Shown piece after piece: positions 1 to 11,195 of a stretch of 64,000 bases of DNA. Position numbers and translations under genes: made by a program. Location of the stretch: assembly GCA_026075535.2 (NCBI GenBank), contig AP026545.1:7254001-7318000 (forward strand). The letters are read 5' to 3'. The notes under the pieces are model-generated. The model did no database searches. It was not told the origin of the DNA and saw only the letters and a list, made by a program, of their open reading frames with translations. Origin of the DNA: Tricholoma matsutake (lineage: Eukaryota; Basidiomycota; Agaricomycetes; Agaricales; Tricholomataceae). Every line of letters begins with the position of its first letter. The stretch's first letter is position 1.

Positions 1-2
1 GA

Positions 3-452
3 ATGGGTTTCTGGTTTCCAAGCCGCCAACGAGGATACTACTCACCAGTGCCAGAAATGCTCAGCCACAAAACCATCTTCTTCTACGAAGCGCTCGCTGC
101 AACCAGTGCAATCGACAACCTAAAGGAGAGGGGAACTCACCACTCGAAAGTCGTACTGTACACAGACAGTATGAATACTGTCGACATATTCAACTCCCTG
201 AAATGCAGGACGAACTTCAATCCCATGCTCCTTTACTGTGTGGACACCAGCATCAGTAACGGCCTCGACTTACGAGTACTACATGTCCCGGGAGCAGAAA
301 ACGAGGTTGCGGACGCGATTTCCCGATGCAACTTCGGGAAGGCACTGAGGATCGTGCCCAACTTACAGATCACTTTATTTCAACCCCCACCAAAAAATGA
401 TTGTCTCCGTGACACGCGCACGGCAACCGGAACGGGTGCCGTGGATGCGTGA
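3..452 (+). CDS. RNase H end of a DIRS-like retrotransposon pol (5' truncated by window)
   Basis: The frame is open at the left edge, so only the C-terminal part of a polyprotein is seen. It carries an RNase H-like segment: YTDSMNTV gives a catalytic aspartate, and HVPGAENEVADAISR is the usual closing motif of retroelement RNase H (the D of VADAISR). The frame runs 56 nt into the following recombinase frame, which is offset by one base, as in DIRS/PAT-type elements that join reverse transcriptase-RNase H to a tyrosine recombinase. RNase H removes the RNA strand during reverse transcription. The reverse transcriptase itself would lie left of the window. Family assignment rests on motif order and was not aligned. 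Confidence 0.72.
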   Translation: MGFWFPSRQRGYYSPVPEMLSHKTIFFYEALAATSAIDNLKERGTHHSKVVLYTDSMNTVDIFNSLKCRTNFNPMLLYCVDTSISNGLDLRVLHVPGAENEVADAISRCNFGKALRIVPNLQITLFQPPPKNDCLRDTRTATGTGAVDA

Positions 453-1368
453 GCGCCTAGCACGGGAGCGAGCAATTGCTCTAGGGCAGGCAATCGACAT
501 CAGCACATGGAAAAACTACGGTTCAGCCTTAAACTCTTACTTGTCATTCATACGCATGCACAACATGCCGGTCGAACCAACCGCCGACACGCTCAGCCTC
601 TTCACAGTGTACATGTCACATCATATCAAGCCGGACTCCGTCGACACGTACTTATCCGGAATCTGCCATCAATTGGAACCATACTTCCCACACGTCAGGG
701 AAGCCAGAAAATCTCGACTCGTGCAGCGCACTCTCCAAGGTTGCAAACGTCTAAGAGGCTCGCCGACGAAACGGAAACGAGCACTCACCATCGACGATCT
801 GAATTCCGTATGCGCCGAGTACTCACAAAACCCATCTCACGACGACCTTCTGTTCTGCGCGCAACTGTGCACGGGCTTCGCACTGATGCGTCTTGGAGAA
901 CTAACTTGGCCGGACGACAGAGAACTCAGGGATCCACGGAAACTTACAAAGCGAAACTCCGTACTCATCAAGAATACTTATTTCCAATTTTTCTTGCCTG
1001 GCCACAAGGCCGACAGATTCTTTGAAGGAAACACCATCATCTTATGCACGAACCCTTTCCCTTGCAACCCGAAATCTATTTTCACTGCTTACTTGCAATC
1101 ACGCGACCGCCGCTTCCCGCTATCCTCTCCCCTATGGCTCAGATCGTCCGGAACAGTACCAACAAGATCTTTCTTCATGCGCCGACTACGCCTGTTCTTT
1201 GAGAACGACGTAGGTGGACAATCGATGAGAGCAGGTGGAGCGACATCTTTAGCAGAGAACGGGGTAGCCCCCCACATCATTCAAGGGATAGGACAGTGGG
1301 CTTCAGACGCATGGCACATTTACATTCATAAGCACCCTGTCCTACTACAGGCTATGCTACACGCTTGA
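397..1368 (+). CDS. Tyrosine recombinase of a DIRS-like element
   Basis: This 323-residue frame has the layout of a tyrosine recombinase. An N-terminal helical SAM-like DNA-binding half (residues 30-130) is followed by the catalytic half. Likely catalytic residues are R165 in MRLGELTW, K204 near HKADRF, R278 in QSMRAGGAT (the HxxR box with Ser replacing the first His, as is common in DIRS recombinases), W301 in GQWASD and the nucleophile Y309 in WHIYIHKHP. It would insert the circular DNA copy of the element without an integrase-type staggered cut. It overlaps the RNase H frame, so translation probably needs a frameshift, reinitiation or separate mRNA. No internal stop is present. Cryptons also use such recombinases, but the RNase H just upstream argues for DIRS. 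Confidence 0.8.
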   Translation: MIVSVTRARQPERVPWMRERLARERAIALGQAIDISTWKNYGSALNSYLSFIRMHNMPVEPTADTLSLFTVYMSHHIKPDSVDTYLSGICHQLEPYFPHVREARKSRLVQRTLQGCKRLRGSPTKRKRALTIDDLNSVCAEYSQNPSHDDLLFCAQLCTGFALMRLGELTWPDDRELRDPRKLTKRNSVLIKNTYFQFFLPGHKADRFFEGNTIILCTNPFPCNPKSIFTAYLQSRDRRFPLSSPLWLRSSGTVPTRSFFMRRLRLFFENDVGGQSMRAGGATSLAENGVAPHIIQGIGQWASDAWHIYIHKHPVLLQAMLHA

Positions 1369-1557
1369 AGAACCCAGAACCCCCACTCCCCCGTTTCTCA
1401 ACTTATCTTTTTCTTCTCACAAGCAGGACACGACGGAAACACATGATCCATTCGCGCTCCTCACATCAAACATTTCATCTTTACTTTTCTTACTACAATG
1501 GACAACTCCCTATCCTACGATGTACTACGTACCTCCCCCCCAGACATCTATAGCCTT

Positions 1558-1686
1558 TAGGTGTACCTCGAGAATGTGATCTGTTTGGGCCCCCTGTCTA
1601 ACCCGTTGGGTTGTCGGGGGCGCCATTTAACCTATTCCGCTGTTCTGACCTGCGTGAGAAGAATAAACAAATACCCTCGCCATTGG
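1558..1686. repeat. 129-bp direct repeat, copy 1
   Basis: A 129-bp block starting TAGGTGTACCTCGAG and ending CCTCGCCATTGG recurs at 2057-2185 with about two mismatches. It begins roughly 190 bp after the recombinase stop. DIRS elements end in split direct or inverted repeats rather than simple LTRs, so this pair may be the B1-A2-B2 part of such an end. A small independent repeat is also possible. Confidence 0.75.
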
Positions 1687-2056
1687 TCGAGTTCAAAGCT
1701 CGTTTACACAAGTCCAATAGCGAGCGGTACGCTGTGGCGACACTTACGCACCCCCTGCACCGCGTGCACGTGAGGCTCGCGCTTGAGCCTCCACGGCGGC
1801 GCCGCGCGCCCGTAAAATCGCGTTGAGCTCCTATTCCATCGCCTGGAATGGCTCATCACCCCTATACCTGGAGAGTAGTGCGAGCCACGGAATCTATTCC
1901 TGTCTTAGATTTCCTCTGACTCTCACTCTCTCCCAGGTTCAGTTTTCTTTGCTCCAATGAGTTTTGTCTCTGACTCTCACTCTCTCCCAGTTTGTTACAT
2001 ACAAAATTCGCTTGTATTTTTGATCTCCCTCCTGTCCCACCACTAGACACTTTACA
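1687..2056. other. Spacer between direct repeats with a short internal duplication
   Basis: No gene is visible. The phrase CTCTGACTCTCACTCTCTCC occurs twice, at about 1914 and 1969, separated by 55 bp. The interval may be the internal part of a DIRS terminal repeat. Confidence 0.4.
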
Positions 2057-2185
2057 TAGGTGTACCTCGAGAATGTGATCTGTTTGGGCCCCCCGTCTAA
2101 CCCGTTGGGTTGTCGGGGGCGCCGTTTAACCTATTCCGCTGTTCTGACCTGCGTGAGAAGAATAAACAAATACCCTCGCCATTGG
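2057..2185. repeat. 129-bp direct repeat, copy 2
   Basis: This is the second copy of the block at 1558-1686, in the same orientation and nearly identical. The differences seen are a C for T in the CCCC(T/C)GTCTAACCCG stretch and a G for A before TTTAACCTATTCC. Both copies end at the same base, which marks a defined unit and not a chance tandem. Confidence 0.75.
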
Positions 2186-2339
2186 AACTCGCTAAACATC
2201 TGAGCTTATGTAATCAGCCGTGCTGGCGGCATATGGAACTCATATCATATAATCGATTGCCTTATCTGCCACTTGGTCTAGCCGGCTTCGCACGTAGACC
2301 CAGCTCACAGCAGTTCAGTCAGAACGCTTCAACCGAAAG

Positions 2340-3450
2340 GACCGATCAAAGACCGTTCGTGAACCCCGGTGAAAAGTCAGTCGAGCTGGATCAAGCCGAA
2401 ATGAGCAAAAACGAGCCCCCTGTAAATTATTCCAAATGGCTTGACCTTGCTCGAAATCTCGGACAAAAATCAAGCCAGATCAAGCCATTTCAGTGATACA
2501 AAAGTAGGTATTTGATTGGGCTCAATTTTATACTACATTGGTGCTGCTACTACTACCGCTACCCTCACCGCTACCCCTGCACTACCCTCGCGTGCCGCAG
2601 CCCCTACCCCCTTCCCGTAACATGTTGCCACCGCATGCCACCGCTCCTTCCGCTTTCCCTGCTGTTGATGCCTCCCCTGCCACTGTCCTTGCTTCCCCTG
2701 TTGCTGCTGCTTCCCCCGAGACTGAAATACTTGGAGTCCCAAACTCCTGTGATATTACAGTTCAGTAGCATTATTAGAACGAGAATTAGCCACATACCTT
2801 TTCAATTAATTCGGGGTGGCAGTAATTATGGTGGCGCTCGTGGTTGGGATAGAAGAGTGATATAAGTTGAAACTATAGATATTAAGTTAGTATGCATGCG
2901 GCGCAGCATTGAGCAAAGTCGGCAAAGCACGCACAATTACAGATATGACCTGAAATCATGCTAAGGAAAAAAATGAGCATTGCAGGTTGGGATAATTATT
3001 AATAGCGCATATAGTCAGGTTTAACTTACCTAGTTACAATTGGGCTGCCGATTGGTGCATGACTGTACGACTTGTGTCGCTACGCGCTTCGACTTCCATA
3101 TTGACACCTCCATCCGAGTATCAAGATCTTCAGAACGAGGGACGTGTGCAAGGCGTACGTGTGGGAAGGGGACGTGTTGTTGTGACGGTCAGGAGAAAGT
3201 TGGGGGAAAAGTCTCAGTCGTGGGGATGCAAGCTTAAGTAATTGAATATCACATGCTTCAAGAAGACTTGTCGTCGAAGTTATGTTCAATACACGGCAAG
3301 TTGGTCAACCAGTTTGAACAAAGTAGTTGATTTTTGGTTGATCAACAATATTTTGCGCTCGATTTGGCTCGATTGCTTCTATTTGGCTTGAATCAGCTCA
3401 ATCCGGCTCAACCGACTTTTCACTGGGCGTGAACGTTGATCGAACGTTCG
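2340..3450. mobile_element. Decayed non-autonomous element with diverged terminal inverted repeats
   Basis: The stretch at about 2355-2420 (GTGAAAAGTCAGTCGAGC, then ATCAAGCCGAAAT) matches the reverse complement of about 3375-3440 (CGACTTTTCACTGGGCGTG) over roughly 70-90 bp with several gaps. I estimate 75 percent identity by eye. The 1.1-kb unit has no convincing gene. Its centre contains a C-rich, GCTACC-type low-complexity tract at 2540-2740. Target-site duplications were not found. It is probably an old DNA-transposon derivative. Confidence 0.45.
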
Positions 3451-3831
3451 ATCGTTCCCTCCCGAGCGCTTCGAGGACGCGCACGGCATCCGAGTCTGTG
3501 TAACATGTAACATTGTGCTTCTCCCCACTGCTCTAAGCTGACTCAGCTGATGGAACCCGACATAAGATTAGAATCACATTTTATCAATTACAGTATGCAT
3601 CTCTAAAGACTTAGGAATCGTATGCCGCTTCAAGATCTATGCCAGCTGATGGTCCCAAGAGATCTATTCAAGCAACTCGCTTTTCATATCATCCATGTTC
3701 TGTCGACTACGTCACTACTCCAACTTACCGTCTCTTACCATCTCCTTCTGAATGTCACCATAAATCAAATCCGCGATCGTCAGTGCCAGTCATTTGTCAA
3801 TTGTCAACTGACAGTCGGCGTCCCGGAAAGG
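3451..3831. other. Intergenic, no recognisable feature
   Basis: Short open frames exist but show no family motif, and none is shared with the duplicated transporter locus at the other end of the window. I see nothing further here. Confidence 0.4.
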
Positions 3832-4192
3832 TGCCGAATTGGGTGCCCATCATCCCATGACAGCCACGTACATGTGTAGGACGGAAACCAGCTGTTCTTC
3901 AAGAGGATCGCGCTGGGAATTCTTCCTCATTCCTCCTTCCTCATGTAGAGAGTCAAGACGGGTTTGCCTAAAATTTGTGTATTTTCTTTGCAAGGTAACT
4001 TTGGATTCATACCATTACGTCCTTGGAACATGTCCCGTTTCACTTAACCGTGATGTTGCCGTGGCACTTTTATATCAGTACAGACTCTCTATGTCCGTGC
4101 TTCGCTTCTTATGATCCTTCTGGGTTACGTTTGGAGGGCTATAAAGCACGAGTCACGGATGCCACAAGGGCAGTTAACAGTACCTACACACT
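3832..4192 (+). promoter_or_regulatory. Promoter of MFS transporter copy 1, conserved in copy 2
   Basis: The segment is collinear with 62571-62985, starting at GCCGAATTG and CATCATCCCATGACA and running through GGATCGCGCTGGG and CAAGGTAACT. A TATA box, CTATAAAG, lies at 4139-4146, about 47 bp before the ATG. The same box lies at a similar distance in copy 2. Small open frames here are explained by this shared promoter and are not genes. Confidence 0.65.
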
Positions 4193-6736
4193 ATGAACTC
4201 TCCGAAAGTGCGACCTCCTTCAATGGACGAGAAAGAGAAGGGTGACATTATCGTCGAAGAAGACGAACATCAGAATCAAGGCATACTTCTTTCCCGGCCT
4301 AATCCAGGTTCTCAGGAAAGACTACTTGCTGAACGCAAACTAGTACGGAAACTGGATACGAGGCTTTTACCAACTGTCGTCGTCATTTACCTGATGAACT
4401 ATATTGACGTACGTGCTCGCTTCCGCTTATAAAAGCGAAAGCTTATGATTTTCCGCGTGCCAGCGTAATGGAATCACAACGGCTCGTCTACAAGGAATGG
4501 AGCAGGACTTACGTCTCACAGGCATGTAGTTCTCGTGCATCACAAAGGCATTCTATATCGCTCCCTAGATGTTCAATATGCGACGGTCATCGCAGTCCTT
4601 TATGCATCATACTGTCCTGCCCAGATTCCTTCAAATATGGTTGGTTGATTCATCCCGTCACTGGCGGAATGCAAGTTGATGAGTTCGATCTAGATCCTTA
4701 ATCGAGTAACGAGGTGTGTATCCAGCTGGAGCCAGTAACACGAGGGTTCTAATCGCGGACAGACCATCGTGGTACATAGGCAGTTGTGTTGTACTCTGGG
4801 GTCTGACTAGCGCTCTCACCGGAGTCTGTTCCCAGATCATTTTTGTCGTTAGCCGGTTGATTGATACTGCCCAGGTAACAAAAGACTTTGCGGGAATGGT
4901 GGCATGCCGTTTCTTTATCGGTCTTCCCGAAGCAGCTTTCTACCCTGGCTCAGTTTACCTCTTGTCACGATGGTATACCAAGAAGGTCAGGCATGGCAAC
5001 AAGATGATACAACGAGATAGCCTCATCCTCAACTTTTATACAGGAGCTGGCTTTCCGGTGTGCTGTCCTTTATGTTGGCCTCCTTATTTCGAATGCATTT
5101 GGCTCTGTGGGGGCATTTTCTTAAGTAACTTGTTGCATCTGGATTTTATCTATTTTCTTAGTTAATGGCTGCTGGAATTCTTTCGACAATGGAGGGTAAA
5201 CGAGGTATTCGAGCTTGGCGGTGGTGAGTGCAATCTTTCCGTTGCCTTCTTCATCTAACACAGGTTGTTTGTCGCCCAAGGCTGTTTTTTATTGAGGTAT
5301 GACGCTAGTATACGTGAATGATTGGCTTTTACATGTTCCCACACAGGGTTCAATCACGATCATTATCGGTTTCCTTAGCATGTAAGCCTCTAACTGTTTC
5401 CCCATGCTACCTCCGCTTACGAGCTCCACTCAGGTGGGCGTTGCCTGACTATGTTTGTGGTTATTCCCCGCCATAATCGCACACTTACTTTTTTTACCAG
5501 CCCCATAACACGCCCTGGATCACAGGCGCGGATCGCCAGCTTGCGCAAGCTCGGATGTCAGAAGACGCTGGTGAAGCCGATAGAGATAATGCTGAAGATT
5601 CGTGCGTCTACGCTTCTTGGCAGCAGAAAATTAGCTGTAACTTTTGACGGATAGTCCAATGGCAGGGTTCATGATGGCCATAAGAGACCCCGTCGTATTG
5701 ATTTTCGCAATTATGACTGTATCTCAAATTCTGGGTCTAACCTTTGTGAACTTTTTCCCAACGTAACTGTTCAACTCCTTCGTGTAATGGTGTCTCTTAC
5801 AACCTCACACTTCTGCAGCCTAACGCAGACCCTTGGTTTTAATACCAAAATTACCTTGCTCCTTGCGGCGTAAGTTTTCCGATTCTTTCAAATGAAAGGA
5901 CAGCTTATATATAGCTCGTAGACCCCCATGGATTGTGGCATCCCTTGTTTGTTGCCTCAACGCATGGCACGCTGGTTAGTCATTTTCATAACCTTAATGT
6001 AGTTGCTTACCAACTGTGCGTCTTGTAGACAAAACAGGAGAACGCTTTTTCCACATAGCTGTTTGGTGGTGGGGAGTCATTCTTGGTTTCATAATCGCTC
6101 TATCTACCATGTCAATTGCTGGCCGTTATGTGTCTTTGTTCCTCATGGCTTGTGGATATGTCGGTGAGTCCAATCGCAGATGTTTGATGCTGGGAACATG
6201 ACGCATTCCAGGCTTTGCAATGAATCTTGTATGGGTATCGAACGCCGTCCCTCGCCCACCAGCGTAAGTAAAATTGATATTTCATTCTTCCGGAATATGA
6301 GAGATTGTCTAGAAAACGAGCTGCTGCCATAGGTATAGTTAACGGCTGTGGCAACATCGGAAACCTGTAAGGAGCATTCAACTCCAATTCAACCAGTTTC
6401 TTGTCTTGACTCGTACTCAGCATCGGTTCATATACCTGGAAGGCGGCATGGGGTCCAAAATATCATCAATCTATGGTGATATCTCTCGCCGCTTTGGTCT
6501 TCAGTACCGTACTATCATTCAGTCCGTATCGTTCGGGTTCTTTGTTGTCTAATGTTCCTCATTCTTTCCAAGTCATCCGCCAAATGCTTATTAACAAGAA
6601 CAAGAAATTGGAAGCAGACGAGAAGGCGGCGCTAGAAGGAGCAAACCAAGTCAGGGTTACAGAGGCTGCTCGTCTGGAAGGTATGACATTCGAGCAAGCG
6701 CTGGAGAGAAGGAAAGGTTATCGGTATCTATATTGA
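4193..6736 (+). CDS. MFS transporter, anion:cation symporter (Dal5/Tna1-like) family, copy 1
   Basis: Read in single frames this looks broken, but removing 19 short introns gives one continuous 516-codon protein, the usual size for the family. Exons: 4193-4408, 4464-4521, 4569-4639, 4694-4713, 4763-4823, 4875-4985, 5044-5106, 5162-5223, 5281-5296, 5347-5381, 5434-5452, 5501-5601, 5655-5762, 5819-5869, 5922-5974, 6029-6163, 6212-6263, 6313-6366, 6421-6521, 6573-6736. Signature pieces are RKLDTRLLP before TM1, IPSNM, RPSWYIG, RFFIGLPEAAFYPG, LSRWYTKK and WALPDY. A hydrophilic C-tail carries ADEKAALEGA. Exons of 16, 19 and 20 nt are needed to keep frame. Intron 2 uses a GC donor. The family imports small organic anions such as nicotinate, allantoate or vitamins across the plasma membrane. 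The substrate here is unknown. Confidence 0.88.
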
Positions 6737-7462
6737 TGACAGCAATTGTTCTGATTCTTCTTCAATTTTCATGTACTAATACTATCCACTTGCACTGTGA
6801 GGGCTGCTGCTTTGCACAGCATGAGTTCTTTCAGGGGAGGAGGGATATAAATAAGTCGGAATCTGAATCCTTGCAAGTGTTTTGGCCCAGGGATCATGAC
6901 TGGCAACAGGGATTACTTGCAGAATTGACTGACCACATGGTTCATGCTGCACTCTCCTACACTGGAAGCTCTGTCAGTAACAATGACTGCAAGCACCCAT
7001 CTTCACATACCCTAGTTTGCCAATGTGAAAGAGCTTGAACTCAATGTCATAAGCAACAATGGCCTTGCCAAACTTTGTTGCAGTATCCTTCCAGCTCACA
7101 CATCTTTGAATCTTGATTGACCTTGAGGAGCACACCATGAGGGTGCACCAACATCCTCCACCTCCCCAACTTATTGAATCTTCTTATATCATATATGCAC
7201 TGTTGGTGTCCCATGCAATGTAGAACCTCAGGCAAGTATCATCATCAATGCACCCCAAGTTAAAGCAGCACATTTCATGCTCACTAACACCCACATCATT
7301 GCATTTCATGAAGGTGTGCTCCCTTCCACCATCAAGCATGTGGCAATCTGCACTCCTCATTCTTTGATCATGCAAGTTGATGTCCCAACACTCCTGCATG
7401 GATCAGGTCCTTGTTCTATTTGCCACAATTTCATCACCCACCTGCCACACATGAAGGAGGCA
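6737..7462 (-). other. Decayed coding remnant, unrecognised
   Basis: On the minus strand, open segments between about 7588 and 7047 read as one drifting protein with stops and shifts (for example CFNLGCIDDDTCLRFYIAWD and MCELEGYCNK). No family motif is recognisable. Its upstream part continues into the left arm of the fold-back at 7463-8624, so it was probably part of the same transposon. The interval between the MFS stop and about 7040 holds nothing I can name. Confidence 0.3.
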
Positions 7463-8624
7463 GCCTACCCATGCCCTCTGGAAGAGTCCGTGACCGCTCA
7501 CCATAGTTTTCATTCTCAGCTTTCCCACAGTTTGATTGTCCGAAACCTTCTTTTTTGTAACTCTTCCAGAGGGCCTGGCATCAAACATTTGTCAATAGAC
7601 ATCGCCACCGTTATGAGTGACTGATCAATGTCCATTTCAGTCGTACCGTGTTAAACTTTTTTTTGCTTATGTAAACTTAAACTTGGATTAACGTGTACAA
7701 CTTGTAAATTTGGTCATGCTTGTACTTTCAATGGGAAATCTTCTGCAAGTCATTCCTCAACAATCATGCCACATTTTGGCATGATTCTGTAGTCTATCTT
7801 ATACTACTAATTGAACTCTAGAGTCTCACACAATTTATCTATTTTTTGGTTGATATCTGTGAAAGTTAGGTTGACACCTGCCAATTATGTGTGTGCAAGC
7901 AATATCTCAAGAACTAATGGTCAGAGAAATAAGCTGAGGGCAGTGCAGTGTCAAGGGTGATATAGGTGATGGCTCCCAATGCAAAAAATGAGCCCATGTC
8001 CCTTGTGCTGGCTGAATGCTGCTTTGAAGTGTGATTGACAATTTGGGAAGCTACATACTTGGCATTGACACCCACCTACTGGCCACAAGGGCTCATTTTT
8101 TGCATGGGGATCTATTACCTATATCACCCTTGACACTGCACTGCCCTCAGCTTATTTCTCTGACCATTAGTTCTTGAGATATTGCTTGCACACACATAAT
8201 TGGCAGGTGTCAACCTAACTTTCACAGATATCAACCAAAAAATAGATAAATTGTGTGAGATCTAGAGTTCAATTAGTAGTATAAGATAGACTACAGAATC
8301 ATGCCAAAATGTGGCATGATTGTTGAGGAATGACTTGCAGAAGATTTCCCATTGAAAGTACAAGCATGACCAAATTTACAAGTTGTACATGTTAATTCAA
8401 GTTTAAGTTTACATAAGCAAAAAAAAGTTTAACACGGTACAACTGAAATGGACATTGATCAGTCACTCATAATGGTGGCAATGTCTATTGACAAATGTTT
8501 GATGCCAGGCCCTCTGGAAGAGTTACAAAAAAGAAGGTTTCAGACAATCAAACTGCGGGAAAGCTGAGAATGAAAACTATGGTGAGCAATCACGGACTCT
8601 TCCAGAGGGCATGGGTAGGAGGCT
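7463..8624. repeat. 1.16-kb near-perfect inverted repeat (fold-back)
   Basis: Left arm 7463-8007 and right arm 8084-8624 are reverse complements over about 540 bp with few mismatches, around a 76-nt loop. Examples are CACTGCCCTCAGCTTATTTC against GAAATAAGCTGAGGGCAGTG, and CCCTCTGGAAGAGT at the outer ends. Inside each arm the 14-mer CCCTCTGGAAGAGT recurs in inverted orientation about 85 bp away, a small hairpin unit nested in the large one. The left arm carries part of the decayed minus-strand protein remnant, so the palindrome arose by inverted duplication of transposon sequence. High arm identity suggests it is young or homogenised. Confidence 0.85.
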
Positions 8625-9987
8625 GTGAAGGAGGCTACATCAGTAATTAAGCATTTTAGTTTCCAGCAGTTGCTCAACCAAAGAAACTGAATGAAACCAG
8701 AAAAAACCAGAAAAAACCAGAAAACTTCAGAACCTGGAAACCGATGTCCAATTTCCAGAAAACTTCTCAAATAGAAGTGCTATGGAAACTACAGAAACCA
8801 CAGTAGCATTTTAAGGTCCAGTCTTTTACAGTATGCATAATGGATGTACTTATACTGGTAAGAAAAAAGAACTAATGTAAGTACTAATTATTACTATTTA
8901 TGTGCAGTGGGACAAGCCTGGGACAAAGTAATTGTTTGGTGGGTGCTTATATACCCTGCAGCTATGCATGGACCATGTGGTCATATTTGTGCTCCCAAAA
9001 AACAAAAGTGGAACCACTTACCAGACAACTTCCCACACTGAACCACAACCACAACAAACCAACCGCACTGTGTCACCACCTGCAACACACCACCTGGATG
9101 ACCACACAGACAAGCGAACACACACAGAATGCAAACAACATCCGGCATTGGCAGGGCAACAGACAGCAGGGACAATGGACAATGAACAACAGATGGCATG
9201 GACAATAATGAACGGCAGGGAATGACCACGAGTTTATTATTTTATTACCTAGATTTGTACTGTAGTAAATCACTGTAGAGTAGCAGCCCATGATGCATGA
9301 TGGTTTCCCAGTTTTGCACAACCCAGGAAACCATAAAAACTGAAAAAACTGGAAACTAAATTGCCATATTGGCAATTGCTGATGTATCATTGCAGTCCAT
9401 GGCCTGCCAGACTATTATTAATGCTGTAAAAGATTTTTTTGAACAAAGAGGACAAATGAGGCGGTTCTGATTGGTTTCCTACATGGGTATTGCAGCACAA
9501 CATATTAGTGGTATGACACGCCACTCCTTACTTTCTTTAAATATGAAGAGGAACACTAAATCAAACACAAAATCTCACTGATTTGATGGCGATGTGGGAA
9601 GGTGTAGATTACTTATTTACTGATGAGGTCTGAATGATCAGCTGCCAATTTCTCTGTTGAATTAGCAAAGCACCCAGTCTCACTAAAGGTGACACTTGAG
9701 CATTTGGAGGCATAAACATCATTTTTGCTGCTGATTTTGCTCAATTGCCACCAGTGAGAGAAACTTGTCTATATTCACACATTAAATCCCATCAGCACAC
9801 TGCTATGACCCAGTGTCAGCAAGTTGTGTTTGGAAAATTACTGTGGCTCACAATTTCAACCATGATTATTCTTCATCATCCATGAAGACAAGCCAGATTC
9901 AAGAGTAAAGAATTTCTAGATTTGTTGATGTGTTTGTGAGAAGGCCACTGCACTGCATACAATTATGATCTTTTAAGCAGGCACATT
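8625..9987. other. AT-rich transposon debris
   Basis: No gene is recognised. There is a short tandem of AAACCAGAAA-type units at about 8695-8725 and an A/C-rich low-complexity stretch at 9000-9220 that is open on both strands, as expected for low complexity rather than coding. It leads into the PIF1 helicase remnant and may be the upstream part of the same Helitron-type element. Confidence 0.35.
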
Positions 9988-11119
9988 ATGAGACCAGAAG
10001 TGAATATTGATTTCAATGACAAACCTTGGCAACACGTGCCTGTCATTGTGTATGATAATCCTGTGAAGGACAGTATTAACACTCGAGCTACCTGTGCATT
10101 TGCAAAAGAAACTGGTCAAGAATTACAGTGGTACTATGCTGAAGACAAATATCAAAAAGCAGTTATCACAGATAAACAGCTGAGAGAATATTTAGCTCTG
10201 GACAAATGCAACAATGACTGGGTCAAATTCCTCTTGTCTTAGGCCTGCCAGTTCTCATTTTGCAAAACTTTGATGTCAAAGGTGGGGTTGTGAATAGTAG
10301 CTGAGGAAGTGTTTCTCATATACACTATCATGTAGATGACGACAATCATCGTCACTTGATATCTGTCATTGTCCATATCAGTGATAGCAGCACAGAGTCT
10401 ATTGACCAATTACCTCCACATGAACTTCCCATTTTGGCCAATTCTTCTGATATCACATTTGAGCATCTGTTCTCCAAGAAAAGATGTTGCATTCAATGCA
10501 AACAGTGCCAATTTTACCTGCATTCACAATGACAGCTCATCGAGCCCAGGGACAAACATTGGAGAATATTATTATTGATCTGCAACTGCAATCTTGCAAA
10601 GGGATGGAGGCTCCTTATGTAATGGCATCTTGTGCATGCTCTCTTGATGGTCTGCTAACCTTAAGACCCTTTGACCACAGAAAGATTTACTGTCAGGAAT
10701 CTGAAGACACACGCAAAGAAAACCAATGGTTGAAATTTCTTAATTTGGTGACCCTACTGAAATTTGGCAACGAATCAGAAAAACAACAAGCGACACAAGA
10801 CCTAGAGAACCTTCATTTATCAGAAACAAATGTCACACAAATGGTATCCCACACCACAAAATCCCCACTGACCTCCACTGATGCTGAAACCATCTTACAA
10901 ACTTCTCAAAATGTGAATGAAGAACTGCTTGTCTTCATCCCACACCACCAGAAGCTCTCAATAAACTTGGAAGATGATGACAAAGAAGAAAAAGGCTTAC
11001 AACATGCACCCTCTCCATTCAAAACTGACCAATTGAGCTCCACAACAACCATCAACAACATCTTCCCAATAGACCCCACTGTTGGCATCAAAGTGCAACC
11101 TCGTCCCAATTTGAAATGA
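9988..11119 (+). pseudogene. C-terminal part of a Helitron-type PIF1 helicase, decayed
   Basis: Three consecutive pieces in shifting frames give the end of the PIF1-like helicase typical of agaricomycete Helitrons. The first is ETGQELQWYYAEDKYQ (9988-10242). The second is LPVLILQNFDVKGGVVNSS followed by a TGA and a spacer (10243-10483). The third is FTMTAHRAQGQTLENIIIDL with APYVMASCACSLDGLLTLRPF (10484-10800), the helicase motif V/VI region TAHxAQGQT. In intact Helitrons this domain unwinds DNA during rolling-circle transposition. The Rep nuclease and the Walker A part are missing, and no Helitron 3' hairpin end was identified. The last 300 bp are an open hydrophilic tail of unknown function. 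Confidence 0.78.
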
Positions 11120-11195
11120 CCTTTTATCATTGCAACAGACTCTGAATCCCTCCCAAAGAGTAAACAAGGATGACAACAACAATGAACATTATGTC

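Noticed and set aside
3622..4114. Small plus-strand genes upstream of the first MFS gene
   Set aside because: The part from 3832 is a promoter conserved with the second copy, and the reading frames are not conserved between copies.
5224..5296. MFS intron ending at the CACAG at 5273
   Set aside because: That acceptor shifts the frame. The next AG (5280) gives a 16-nt exon encoding LFFIE and restores the family sequence.
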